A DNA stretch of 27,836 bases from a virus. The notes below the pieces were generated by a model. It ran no database searches, was not told the origin of the DNA, and saw only the letters and a list, made by a program, of their open reading frames with translations. Location: positions 1 through 27,836 of the IMG/VR virus record IMGVR_UViG_3300035643_000008, one strand, 5' to 3'. Numbering within the stretch: position 1 is the first letter of the stretch; each line of letters begins with the position of its first letter. This document shows, piece after piece, positions 14,751 to 20,791 of this stretch. Position numbers and translations under genes: made by a program.

Positions 14751-15146
14751 CTAGACCCCCGTTGGGATTGGCGTGATCAACTGGCGGATCCTAGCTCGGC
14801 TGAAGATCTTCATCTCAGCCTCTGTTGTCGGAAGGAAGGCGCGAACCTCATACTCGACGCCCTGATACACGATGCGGTCTAAGATGTCGATGTTGTAGGC
14901 TACATCGTACTGAATTGTCAGGTACTGCTCCATCACGTAGCCAGGTTCGGTGAGGCGTACCTCCATCGGCTCGGTTCCGCGGACGATCGCCTTGATGCTG
15001 GTAGGGTTGAACTTCACGATTGGGTTCCCGTACTTGTCGCGGCCGACAACTTGCCGCTGCTCCCACACGACCGTACTGCCAACATTGTTGAGCGCATCCA
15101 AGAAATCGCTTGCCGCTGAGGCTAACGTGTCACTTTCCGAGCTCAC
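14751..15146 (-). CDS. Head closure / head-tail joining protein
   Basis: A 131-residue protein with GTG start overlapping the previous stop (GTGA). It begins with a helical segment (DTLASAASDFLDALNNVG), then a beta barrel pattern: TVVWEQRQVVGRDKYGNP, SIKAIVRGTEPMEVRL, EQYLTIQYDVAYNIDILDRIVYQGVEYEVRAFLP. The closing I-x-x-x-D-x-I-x-Y-x-G-x-x-Y-E-V motif is typical of head-closure (SPP1 gp16 / head-tail joining) proteins. Its position after the putative adaptor is the canonical one. Confidence 0.65.
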   Translation of the reverse strand: MSSESDTLASAASDFLDALNNVGSTVVWEQRQVVGRDKYGNPIVKFNPTSIKAIVRGTEPMEVRLTEPGYVMEQYLTIQYDVAYNIDILDRIVYQGVEYEVRAFLPTTEAEMKIFSRARIRQLITPIPTGV

Positions 15147-15574
15147 GGCTTACCACCTGCCTTCGCAATCGAGAACTGGGTGAGCTGCATCGCCAGGCTC
15201 TCAGCCTCGCCTGAGAAGTCCGTGATCAAGCCATTGTAGACATTGAACCGCTCGCTCCGCTGCAGGTTGAGATCCGACATGACGATGTTGAAGCCTGAGA
15301 CGATGAGGCCACCGCAGAGCACACTGAGAACCATCGTGCACGCGTAGAGTAGAAAGAGCCGCTGCACTACCAGCGCCGTCACCGGATCCTGTGTGTTCCA
15401 GATGGCATCGCCGATGAAGAAGTGAAGGTATGCGCCAGCGCTATCGATGTGTTTCTGTACGCTCGCTTCACTCATCGAGTCCTTGTAGAAGATCAGGGTG
15501 CGGTTTGGGGCGGTGCCTTGGGAGCTGGCGCTAAGGAACTCAACGATATCGTCGAAAGAGAGTGATGGCGCCAA
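15143..15574 (-). CDS. Putative head-tail connector (adaptor) protein
   Basis: A 143-residue, mostly helical protein with a TTG start five bases behind an AGGTGAG site. Sequence: PSLSFDDIVEFLSASSQGTA, DSMSEASVQKHIDSAGAYLHFF, VVQRLFLLYACTMVLSVLCGG, then a charged C-terminal part (NLQRSERFNVYNGLITDFSG, EAESLAMQLTQFS). A helical protein upstream of head closure is usually the adaptor bound to the portal ring. The hydrophobic central helix is unusual and could instead be a membrane segment. The role is inferred from order. Confidence 0.5.
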   Translation of the reverse strand: MAPSLSFDDIVEFLSASSQGTAPNRTLIFYKDSMSEASVQKHIDSAGAYLHFFIGDAIWNTQDPVTALVVQRLFLLYACTMVLSVLCGGLIVSGFNIVMSDLNLQRSERFNVYNGLITDFSGEAESLAMQLTQFSIAKAGGKP

Positions 15575-15584
15575 ACCTTCTCAC

Positions 15585-15701
15585 CTAACCGTGCTTCTTC
15601 CGGTGGCCATCACCGCCATGGCTAGTGTGACTAGTGTGGCTAGTGTGGACGTGAACATGCACCACCGACGATGATCTCCGGCGGTGACTATGAAACACCA
15701 T
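15585..15701 (-). CDS. Small histidine-rich protein
   Basis: A 38-residue frame with ATG at 15701 and GGGAGGTGA eight bases upstream, the best ribosome site among the alternatives in this gap. Ten of 38 residues are His, in alternating H-x-H patterns and a three-fold H-T-S repeat (HVHVHTSHTSHTSHGGDGHR), ending in basic residues. Such arrays bind Zn, Ni or Cu. It lies between a zinc-ribbon gene and the connector gene. The prohead protease of the same virus carries a similar His-rich stretch. No family is recognised. Confidence 0.6.
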   Translation of the reverse strand: MVFHSHRRRSSSVVHVHVHTSHTSHTSHGGDGHRKKHG

Positions 15702-15709
15702 GGCTCCAT

Positions 15710-16087
15710 TCACCTCCCAACGAGAATGTCGACGACAACCTTACGCGACATGTAAGCCGTGCCATTATTCTGGTAGTACCAGCAGTTCGGGTTCGTGCAA
15801 TAGTAGAAGTACCGTTTCCACCATTCGATAAGTTCCTGCGGTGTTTGTGGGACGATCCGTACCGTCGCCTTCGAGGGATCTGGCGGAATCGGCTGCATCT
15901 GCTGTGAGCAGTAGGGACACATCAGCGTGCATTCATGTGTGGTGTCATGGTGGCCCTGAGGGATCCAGAGAATCGCACCGCAGACTGGACAGCGAATCTT
16001 CGTCCAAGGACTCGCGTTGATGTAGCCGTATGTCTCGGTGACGCCCTGCTCGCCAGGTTGGAGGAACCGCCATCCGTACTCCGACAT
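15710..16087 (-). CDS. Zinc-ribbon protein
   Basis: A 125-residue protein; ATG lies just behind the TAG of the GtrA-like gene. Cys pairs are visible at CPVC (about 33-36) and CPYC (about 57-60), with HH and H in between, then a third pair in YYCTNPNCWYYQN. A Trp-rich segment (LIEWWKRYFYYC) precedes the last pair. It has no membrane segment. Zinc ribbons of this kind in archaeal viruses are often DNA- or protein-binding small proteins. A specific role cannot be given. Confidence 0.6.
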   Translation of the reverse strand: MSEYGWRFLQPGEQGVTETYGYINASPWTKIRCPVCGAILWIPQGHHDTTHECTLMCPYCSQQMQPIPPDPSKATVRIVPQTPQELIEWWKRYFYYCTNPNCWYYQNNGTAYMSRKVVVDILVGR

Positions 16088-16088
16088 T

Positions 16089-16361
16089 CTACGCCATCCC
16101 TAGTCGTCTTGCCGCTACGTGCACGCGATCGTCAATGAATACCCAGACTTTCGAGAGAGTGAAATGGACCGAACCGCCGACAATGCTGACGAGCATATAG
16201 TAGCCTAACTCAACCACATTGACTCGAAATCCTTGCACTATGTAAAACATCTGGGGCAGAGTGTCCTTGTACCCGTAGTACAAGCACGCGCTGATCGCGG
16301 CGCCGAGGATCCCGCTGACTCCGAACTTGAACGCCTGCCGAAGGGTGGTTCTGACTGTCAA
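16089..16361 (-). CDS. GtrA-like membrane protein
   Basis: A 90-residue protein with TTG start. The N-terminus FKFGVSGILGAAISACLYYG and the C-terminal half YYMLVSIVGGSVHFTLSKVWVFIDD match the GtrA/DPMS family pattern (F-x-x-x-G, small-residue helix, then F-x-x-x-K/R-x-W-V-F after the last helix). Family members are usually 120-140 residues with four helices; this one appears to have two or three, so it is a shortened version. GtrA proteins are thought to flip lipid-linked sugars across membranes and work with a glycosyltransferase. A GT2-like enzyme is encoded at 12342-13028. The location inside the virion gene block is unusual. Confidence 0.65.
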   Translation of the reverse strand: MTVRTTLRQAFKFGVSGILGAAISACLYYGYKDTLPQMFYIVQGFRVNVVELGYYMLVSIVGGSVHFTLSKVWVFIDDRVHVAARRLGMA

Positions 16362-16372
16362 AGCTCATGCGC

Positions 16373-16615
16373 TCATCGCTTCTTGAGTAGGCTGATGACA
16401 GCGATCACTAGGAATACGACGCCTGCCCAGAACATGCTACCTGTTAGGAACCAGACCACGACTGCGAGGATGGCGGCGGGTAGCAGGAATATGAGCGCCC
16501 CAATGATCATGATGACGATTACTCCGATCACGAGGAGCCCAAAGCCTATGATGAGATCAATCACCGGCACGCCGAAGACGCTGCCTAAGACAAGAGCGAT
16601 CGAAATTGGAAACAT
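16373..16615 (-). CDS. Small hydrophobic membrane protein
   Basis: An 80-residue, almost entirely hydrophobic protein with GGGAGGTGAG before ATG. Three segments are visible: FPISIALVLGSVFGVPVIDL, a long run through LIIGFGLLVIGVIVIMIIGA, and AAILAVVVWFLTGSMFWAGV to VFLVIAVISL, ending in basic LLKKR. The size and topology would suit a holin or a membrane partner of the adjacent GtrA-like protein. There is no motif to decide. Confidence 0.55.
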   Translation of the reverse strand: MFPISIALVLGSVFGVPVIDLIIGFGLLVIGVIVIMIIGALIFLLPAAILAVVVWFLTGSMFWAGVVFLVIAVISLLKKR

Positions 16616-16624
16616 CCGTCACTC

Positions 16625-16861
16625 TCACCTCCCCGACTTTGTCGCAAAGTAGAGTTCAGTCACTCCTGCTAGGAGGAGCAGGAGCGGAAGGATCGCTGGC
16701 GGTAGATCACCGGATCCCCAGAACCAGCCTAGAACTGTGGAAGGCATGTCCATGCCGGCAAGGTCGCCGCTAAACTGCACCTGATCCAAAACTAGGATAG
16801 CGGCGGATATCACGGTGACCGCGAGCGCCACGGCCGCCAATACTATTCGAACTATCTTCAT
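16625..16861 (-). CDS. Two-helix membrane protein
   Basis: The frame is open from 16903, but ATG at 16861 is preceded by GGTGAGG at proper spacing and starts at a natural N-terminus (MKIVRIVLAAVALAVTV), giving 78 residues. One helix covers residues about 4-22 and a second about 53-71 (ILPLLLLLAGVTELYFATK), separated by an extracellular loop with WFWGSG. It belongs to the membrane cassette between capsid and connector genes. Function unknown. A signal-anchor topology with a helical hairpin is likely. Confidence 0.55.
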   Translation of the reverse strand: MKIVRIVLAAVALAVTVISAAILVLDQVQFSGDLAGMDMPSTVLGWFWGSGDLPPAILPLLLLLAGVTELYFATKSGR

Positions 16862-16880
16862 CGTTTTCCTCACCACCTGT

Positions 16881-17255
16881 CTAGTTGCATAGCAGATTGT
16901 CAATCAGGCTGATCGTTTCTTTCATGAGCAGGTCTTTCAAGCGAGCAAAACGTCTGCGCTTCAACACTCTGAACTCGAAGAGAACAACCCTGTCGAGCTC
17001 GTTCACATCTGGCAACTTGTGGTAGTACACCCGCCTGATCCTGCAGCCTGTAACGCATGTGAGGTGCGGCCGCTTCAGATCCCAGCCGCACAGCGGCCGG
17101 CAAGGCATCGCGAAACGGCGCCACGGCATCTCTCGAGTCCGCTGCCGGATGCCTACGGGCTTCCAAACGGTTTCCATGAAGAGCCTGCCCTGATCGTCAA
17201 GCCAGAGCAGCAGGTTCCGCGTCTTTCCGGTCAGTGATTGAAGTAATCGAATCAT
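16881..17255 (-). CDS. Unknown basic protein following the capsid gene
   Basis: ATG at 17255 is chosen because GGGAG lies about eight bases upstream; the frame is open up to 17312. The 124-residue product is strongly basic with many Arg, Trp and Leu: RLLQSLTGKTRNLLLWLDDQ, MPWRRFAMPCRPLCGW, CVTGCRIRRVYYHKL, then VVLFEFRVLKRRRFARLKDL. Four Cys in two C-x(3)-C pairs could bind metal. The ribosome site is partly enclosed in a hairpin (17264-17284). No family is recognised. Confidence 0.45.
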   Translation of the reverse strand: MIRLLQSLTGKTRNLLLWLDDQGRLFMETVWKPVGIRQRTREMPWRRFAMPCRPLCGWDLKRPHLTCVTGCRIRRVYYHKLPDVNELDRVVLFEFRVLKRRRFARLKDLLMKETISLIDNLLCN

Positions 17256-17263
17256 CGTGAAGG

Positions 17264-17284
17264 CTCCCGTAATAGAAGCGGGAG
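17264..17284 (-). promoter_or_regulatory. Hairpin behind the capsid gene, overlapping a ribosome binding site
   Basis: CTCCCG (17264-17269) and CGGGAG (17279-17284) form a perfect six-base stem around a nine-base loop. On the minus strand the 3' arm contains GGGAG, the likely ribosome binding site of the next gene. No T-run follows, so this is more likely to lower translation of the downstream membrane genes relative to the capsid protein, or to stabilise the capsid mRNA end, than to end transcription. Confidence 0.35.
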
Positions 17285-17330
17285 AGAAAGAGGTTTGAAC
17301 GGTCGGCATCAAGCCGAGCCGAATTTGCGC

Positions 17331-18437
17331 CTAATGAGTGACTGCGAGTTCTGCTACCGCCATGTGTCGGCAGATACCTAGGTTGATTCGGCTTGTGAAC
17401 GCTGCGCCCGACAGGTCTTTGTTCGGGTCGATGAGGTGCTCAACGGTGACGTCGCGTCTGATCACGAACCCTGCGGCTCGTGCGGTGTCCAACATTAACG
17501 GAGTGCCTGAGGTTTGTAGGGTCGATGTCAGCGTTCGGAACCCTAACATCTGCCCGAAAAACTCCGCTGGCCCAAGCGCCTTCTTCATCAATCCACCGAA
17601 GTAGAACGCATTGATGAAGGTCGTATCCTTCAGCAGGGATCCTTCCTCGGTTGGATTCACGAAGAGCGTGTCTGGGAACGCGTTCTGTCCACGCAGGGTC
17701 TGGATGAGGTTGACGACATCGTTGTAGACGAAGCTACCGCTCGTCGCCGAGTTGACGGAGCTACCGTAGCCCTGATAATTGTTGCTTGAGGTGGCCTGCG
17801 TATTCAGCACTGCAAGTCCGAGCTCATTCTCTTTCTGAGCCATGGCTCGGCCGCCCTCCGCAATCTGGCGGGCGACCACATCCCATTGTGCATCCTCAAC
17901 CATTTCACGTGAGATCTCGGGTCTGATGCCGATCTTGCGCATGTTCACATCGATGTAGTCGTATTTCTCGCCCGCGATGGGGATCTCGGTGGCTTCTTGG
18001 ATATCGAAGGCTCTCGGAACTAGGATGGCTCGTATGAACCTGTATGTTGGCCTGTCAGTGTGCCAAATGGTGACGAGTTCACGAAACGCGAGGTTCGGTT
18101 TGAGCGCTTCCCACACGATGCGGTTGATCTCCGCAACCGCGTATGCCTCGTCGCTCAACGCCATTTCTTTGAGCTTCGGTCTCACCTGCTCCTTCAGCTT
18201 CTGGAAGGTGGAATCTTTGCGTATGTCGATTGGGTCAGTGTTCCCGCCTGGACCGAAGATCTGGAACTCTCTGAGCTTGCAGAACTCCTTCAGTTTCTCT
18301 TCGGCCGCCGCGGGACTTTCGTCGTCAGGGCAGAAAACTGCTAGTTCACGTGCAGTGGGTGGTTCCTTCCGATCCCACGTGGTGTCGTAGGCGTGCTCGT
18401 ATGCTTCAACGATATTGGCGATTGGAGTTGGGGCCAT
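17331..18437 (-). CDS. Major capsid protein (HK97 fold)
   Basis: A 368-residue protein with GGAGG before ATG. The first 100 residues are charged and helical (AAAEEKLKEFCKL, FQKLKEQVRPKLKEMALSDEA), which could be an N-terminal arm or scaffold-like delta region. The core shows typical major capsid traits: FRELVTIWHTDRPTYRFIRAILV, IPIAGEKYDYIDVNMRKIGIRPEISREMVEDAQWDVVARQ leading into the long spine helix, a helix plus strand NVVNLIQTLRGQ/TLFVNPTEEGSLLKD, and a final P-domain with VIRRDVTVEHLIDP and ICRHMAVAELAV. It follows protease, scaffold and decoration genes in canonical order. Confidence 0.82.
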   Translation of the reverse strand: MAPTPIANIVEAYEHAYDTTWDRKEPPTARELAVFCPDDESPAAAEEKLKEFCKLREFQIFGPGGNTDPIDIRKDSTFQKLKEQVRPKLKEMALSDEAYAVAEINRIVWEALKPNLAFRELVTIWHTDRPTYRFIRAILVPRAFDIQEATEIPIAGEKYDYIDVNMRKIGIRPEISREMVEDAQWDVVARQIAEGGRAMAQKENELGLAVLNTQATSSNNYQGYGSSVNSATSGSFVYNDVVNLIQTLRGQNAFPDTLFVNPTEEGSLLKDTTFINAFYFGGLMKKALGPAEFFGQMLGFRTLTSTLQTSGTPLMLDTARAAGFVIRRDVTVEHLIDPNKDLSGAAFTSRINLGICRHMAVAELAVTH

Positions 18438-18438
18438 T

Positions 18439-18846
18439 TTAGACGACGCCTCCGAAGATGTACACTAACCCGTTGTCGCCGCAGGCGAATACCTGGGTTG
18501 CCTTAGCGACTCCTGTCTTACCTGTGACTGAGTAGACGGCGCTTTGACTGTGCGGGAGGACTGAGGCACCTGCATTGATCGGACCCCAAGCCGTAGTCTT
18601 GACGACGCCGAGCGTGACGACGCCAATCAAGCTGCCTGGTGATCCTGCCTTCATGACAATGCCGTATGCGTAGTCATCCTTCGCCGATGCAGTGACAGTC
18701 GGGCAGGGATCCGTGCTGCTGGTTGAGACAAGCGTGACCCAGTCGCCTTTCGCGACTGCAGCGCTTGTCGACGCGAGCCAACATGAGACTGCCTTATAGT
18801 CACCTGTAGGTTCGCCTAGGTTGAACTCTGGCGCATTATCTGTCAT
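18439..18846 (-). CDS. Capsid decoration (cement) protein
   Basis: A 135-residue protein one base upstream of the major capsid gene. It is rich in Gly, Ala, Val, Thr and Ser with a beta-tulip-like pattern: GDYKAVSCWLASTSAAVAKGDWV, AYGIVMKAGSPGSLIGVVTLGVVKTTAWG, and INAGASVLPHSQSAVYSVTG. The A-x-G-D-W-V and G-V-V-T-x-G elements are like small capsid-stabilising proteins of the DUF2190/gpD-like kind. Gene order (decoration directly before the capsid) is the common one. It would bind the mature capsid from outside. Confidence 0.65.
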   Translation of the reverse strand: MTDNAPEFNLGEPTGDYKAVSCWLASTSAAVAKGDWVTLVSTSSTDPCPTVTASAKDDYAYGIVMKAGSPGSLIGVVTLGVVKTTAWGPINAGASVLPHSQSAVYSVTGKTGVAKATQVFACGDNGLVYIFGGVV

Positions 18847-18920
18847 TTCTTTCTCTCTTTTTTCTCCGACCTCTTGAGTTGTACGACCAAAATTGCCGTC
18901 TCATCATTGCGAGGCGGCAT
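18843..18920 (-). CDS. Possible 25-residue basic peptide ahead of the decoration gene
   Basis: ATG at 18920 opens a frame of 25 codons that ends at TGA overlapping the decoration protein ATG (ATGA). The product begins MPPRNDETAILVVQL and ends in a Lys/Arg/Glu-rich tail. The overlap would couple it to the capsid genes. There is no strong ribosome site, and it coincides with the terminator-like hairpin, so it may be only a leader or chance frame. Confidence 0.25.
   Translation of the reverse strand: MPPRNDETAILVVQLKRSEKKERKK
18888..18918 (-). terminator. Hairpin with T-run in the gap before the capsid genes
   Basis: In the 129-base gap before the decoration gene, GCCG-C-CTC pairs with GAG-A-CGGC (eight positions, one mismatch) around an eight-base loop, followed on the minus strand by AATTTTGG. 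This looks like a weak intrinsic terminator or attenuator dividing the packaging/scaffold transcript from the capsid transcript. The T-run is short. Confidence 0.35.
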
Positions 18921-18975
18921 ACTCTGCCACGTGAATTAACTCGTGACTATGAACGAATGAAAAGGGAGGGAGAGG

Positions 18976-19233
18976 TCACGCCTTCTTTGAGAGGGCCGTC
19001 ATGACTTCCGCTAGGCTTCGCCGCGGCGGGTGGCGCTCAGACACGCCGTACTGAACTAGGACGATGTAGCATTTGTACTGCTCATCGTAATGCACCGATG
19101 GTAGGATGGTGAACCTGTCATGCCCTAGGACCTTCCTCGCCTGCTGTTTCGCCCTGAACGCTAGGTCGAAGAGATCCTTCACCGGCTTCCGCTCAACATG
19201 AATCGCGAGCGGCTTCCGCGTTGTCTCGCTCAT
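18976..19233 (-). CDS. Small unknown protein in the head module
   Basis: An 85-residue protein whose ATG overlaps the TGA of the preceding zinc gene (ATGA). It is basic: MSETTRKPLAIHVERKPVKD, LFDLAFRAKQQARKVLGHDRF, then beta-like YDEQYKCYIVLVQYGVSERH and a C-terminal helix SLAEVMTALSKKA. Tight coupling suggests it works with the zinc protein. No family is recognised. It is followed by a 129-base gap containing a possible terminator. Confidence 0.5.
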   Translation of the reverse strand: MSETTRKPLAIHVERKPVKDLFDLAFRAKQQARKVLGHDRFTILPSVHYDEQYKCYIVLVQYGVSERHPPRRSLAEVMTALSKKA

Positions 19234-19673
19234 GCGGATGCCAGCACGCTCTTCGGTAGGAAGTCTCGAACTTCGTCCAGGATGCCGAGCCTCTCAAGTT
19301 CGTCTACACGAGTTACTGGGATGACCTCCTGCCAGTAGACTTGCTTGCAATGCTTGCAACGCTGGCGGACAGTGATTAGTCCCTTGCTTGGATCCACGTT
19401 TGGGCCGGCCTGTCTGGTGTCAATCGCTTGCTCAAGGTCCAAGTCGTGGTAACTTCGGGCGTTCGAGATGAGGTTGACATCGTAGTTCCAGCACTTCTTG
19501 ACCGGCTTCTTGAAGTGCGCAACAGCATCGGGGTTAACCCGATCTATCGTGTCTTTCGTAGCCTCGCGGATCGTTGGGCAGCCACAGTCAGGGCATTGCT
19601 TAGGGAACTCTTTCGCGTTCTCATCGAACCATCCGCACCGAGCACACTGAGGAAAGGTGTTGCTATCTCCCAT
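19230..19673 (-). CDS. Zinc-ribbon protein of the head module
   Basis: ATG at 19673 is preferred over TTG at 19679 because GGAGGTGAG then has a seven-base spacer; this gives 147 residues. Two Cys pairs near the N-terminus (CARCGWF and CPDCGCP) form one ribbon, and CKHCKQVYW near residue 110 gives another pair. The end is helical (RVDELERLGILDEVRDFLPK). The short distance between pairs resembles rubredoxin-like or ribbon-type knuckles common in archaeal proteins. Role unknown; it is co-transcribed with scaffold and protease genes. Confidence 0.6.
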   Translation of the reverse strand: MGDSNTFPQCARCGWFDENAKEFPKQCPDCGCPTIREATKDTIDRVNPDAVAHFKKPVKKCWNYDVNLISNARSYHDLDLEQAIDTRQAGPNVDPSKGLITVRQRCKHCKQVYWQEVIPVTRVDELERLGILDEVRDFLPKSVLASA

Positions 19674-19717
19674 TTCCAACTCACCTCCTCCAAACTACAC
19701 TCTCTTCGGAGGCTGCC

Positions 19718-20791
19718 TTACTTGCGTCGTCTCGAGGCTCTCTCCATAGCCTCTGCGAAGCTGCGGGGCGGCTGCACTTCGGTGCCGAAGCTGGGTGGCG
19801 CTACGCCTTCCTTCTTGCCGACCATGTCTGCAGTTGCGACTGCGCCTTGAGCTAGTGGCGCTCCCACAGGAGCGGCCTGCTCCTTTACCTTCTCAGGTGG
19901 CTTGCCCTGCTCCTTCTTCTTCTCTTGGTCCTTGTCACCGTCGCCGTTTCCGTTGCCCTTGTCGCCGTTCTGGTCACCTGCTGGCGGCGCGAGCTTTGCG
20001 ACGGCCGCCTTGAGGTTCTTCAAGTCCTCACGCATCGCGCTCAGCTGGTATGTTGCATCTAGCTCGCCCAGTTTCTTCTTCATCTCAGCATGCTTTGCCT
20101 TGAAGGCCTCCATCTCATCTCGGACTGCTTGCACATCGGGATGGACGCGGGTCTGCAGAGCGTAGGCTTCGCCCTGCTCCTTGACCTTCTTGAGCGCATC
20201 CGCGATCTTGCTGTCGACGAGCTCGGCTAGTTTCTTCTCTTCCATGTCACTCACCTCCGAGTCAGGTTCACCTAGTTTCTCAGCGTGTTTCTTGACGTCG
20301 TCGGATAGTTCAATGCCATCGCGTTTTGCGGCAGCGATGATCCGTCGCCACATGAACTTCTGCTCCTCAGGCGAGTAGGCGCTCCGATTGTCAGCCTGGG
20401 AGAAGTAACCGATCGCGGCGCGGGTATGGTCGTATGTGTCTAGGGGATACTTGTAGTTCTCAGGGTCCGCGTACTGGTCTCGGCTGGTCGGGTAGCCTTT
20501 CGGCGGACTCTTAGGTGCACCCTTCTTCGGACCTGGCCGCTTCGCTTCGCCCAAGTTGACTACGCTACCTAAGGCTTCGACAAGCTCGTCCTCAAGCCAG
20601 TGTTCAGGTGGGTTCAGCTGGTCTCCACCCTCGTTTCCGTTATTGCCATTGTCACCGTTGTTGTCACCGCTGAGATCCTCGCCAAGCTTGCTCTCGAGAT
20701 CTTTGCGCAGTTCGTCCAGTTCCTGCCATGACATTTCCTTAAGATCCTTCAACTCTTCCCTCCTCTTGCTCTGTTTGTCATCCGCGTTCAA
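19718..20791 (-). CDS. Scaffold-like protein with DUF6582-type domain
   Basis: A 357-residue protein with TTG start overlapping the upstream stop. Order of parts: a charged helical N-terminus (ELKDLKEMSWQELDELRKDL), an Asn/Gly spacer near residues 43-57, then about residues 95-165 a domain with YPTSRDQYADPENYKYPLD, DHTRAAIGYFSQ, YSPEEQKFMWRRIIAAAKRDGIEL (pattern of a domain seen in phage prohead protein fusions). Next comes a coiled-coil region 180-265 (VQAVRDEMEAFKAKHAEMKKK), a Gly/Asn/Asp/Lys-rich linker and a C-terminal SFAEAMERASRRRK helix. Coiled coil plus basic C-terminal helix directly before the capsid genes fits an internal scaffold. Confidence 0.6.
   Translation of the reverse strand: MNADDKQSKRREELKDLKEMSWQELDELRKDLESKLGEDLSGDNNGDNGNNGNEGGDQLNPPEHWLEDELVEALGSVVNLGEAKRPGPKKGAPKSPPKGYPTSRDQYADPENYKYPLDTYDHTRAAIGYFSQADNRSAYSPEEQKFMWRRIIAAAKRDGIELSDDVKKHAEKLGEPDSEVSDMEEKKLAELVDSKIADALKKVKEQGEAYALQTRVHPDVQAVRDEMEAFKAKHAEMKKKLGELDATYQLSAMREDLKNLKAAVAKLAPPAGDQNGDKGNGNGDGDKDQEKKKEQGKPPEKVKEQAAPVGAPLAQGAVATADMVGKKEGVAPPSFGTEVQPPRSFAEAMERASRRRK

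Noticed and set aside
15620-15660. Repeated CTAGTGTG units as a possible DNA-binding array
   Set aside because: They are explained by the triple H-T-S codon repeat of the histidine-rich gene on the minus strand. No independent sign of a binding array.
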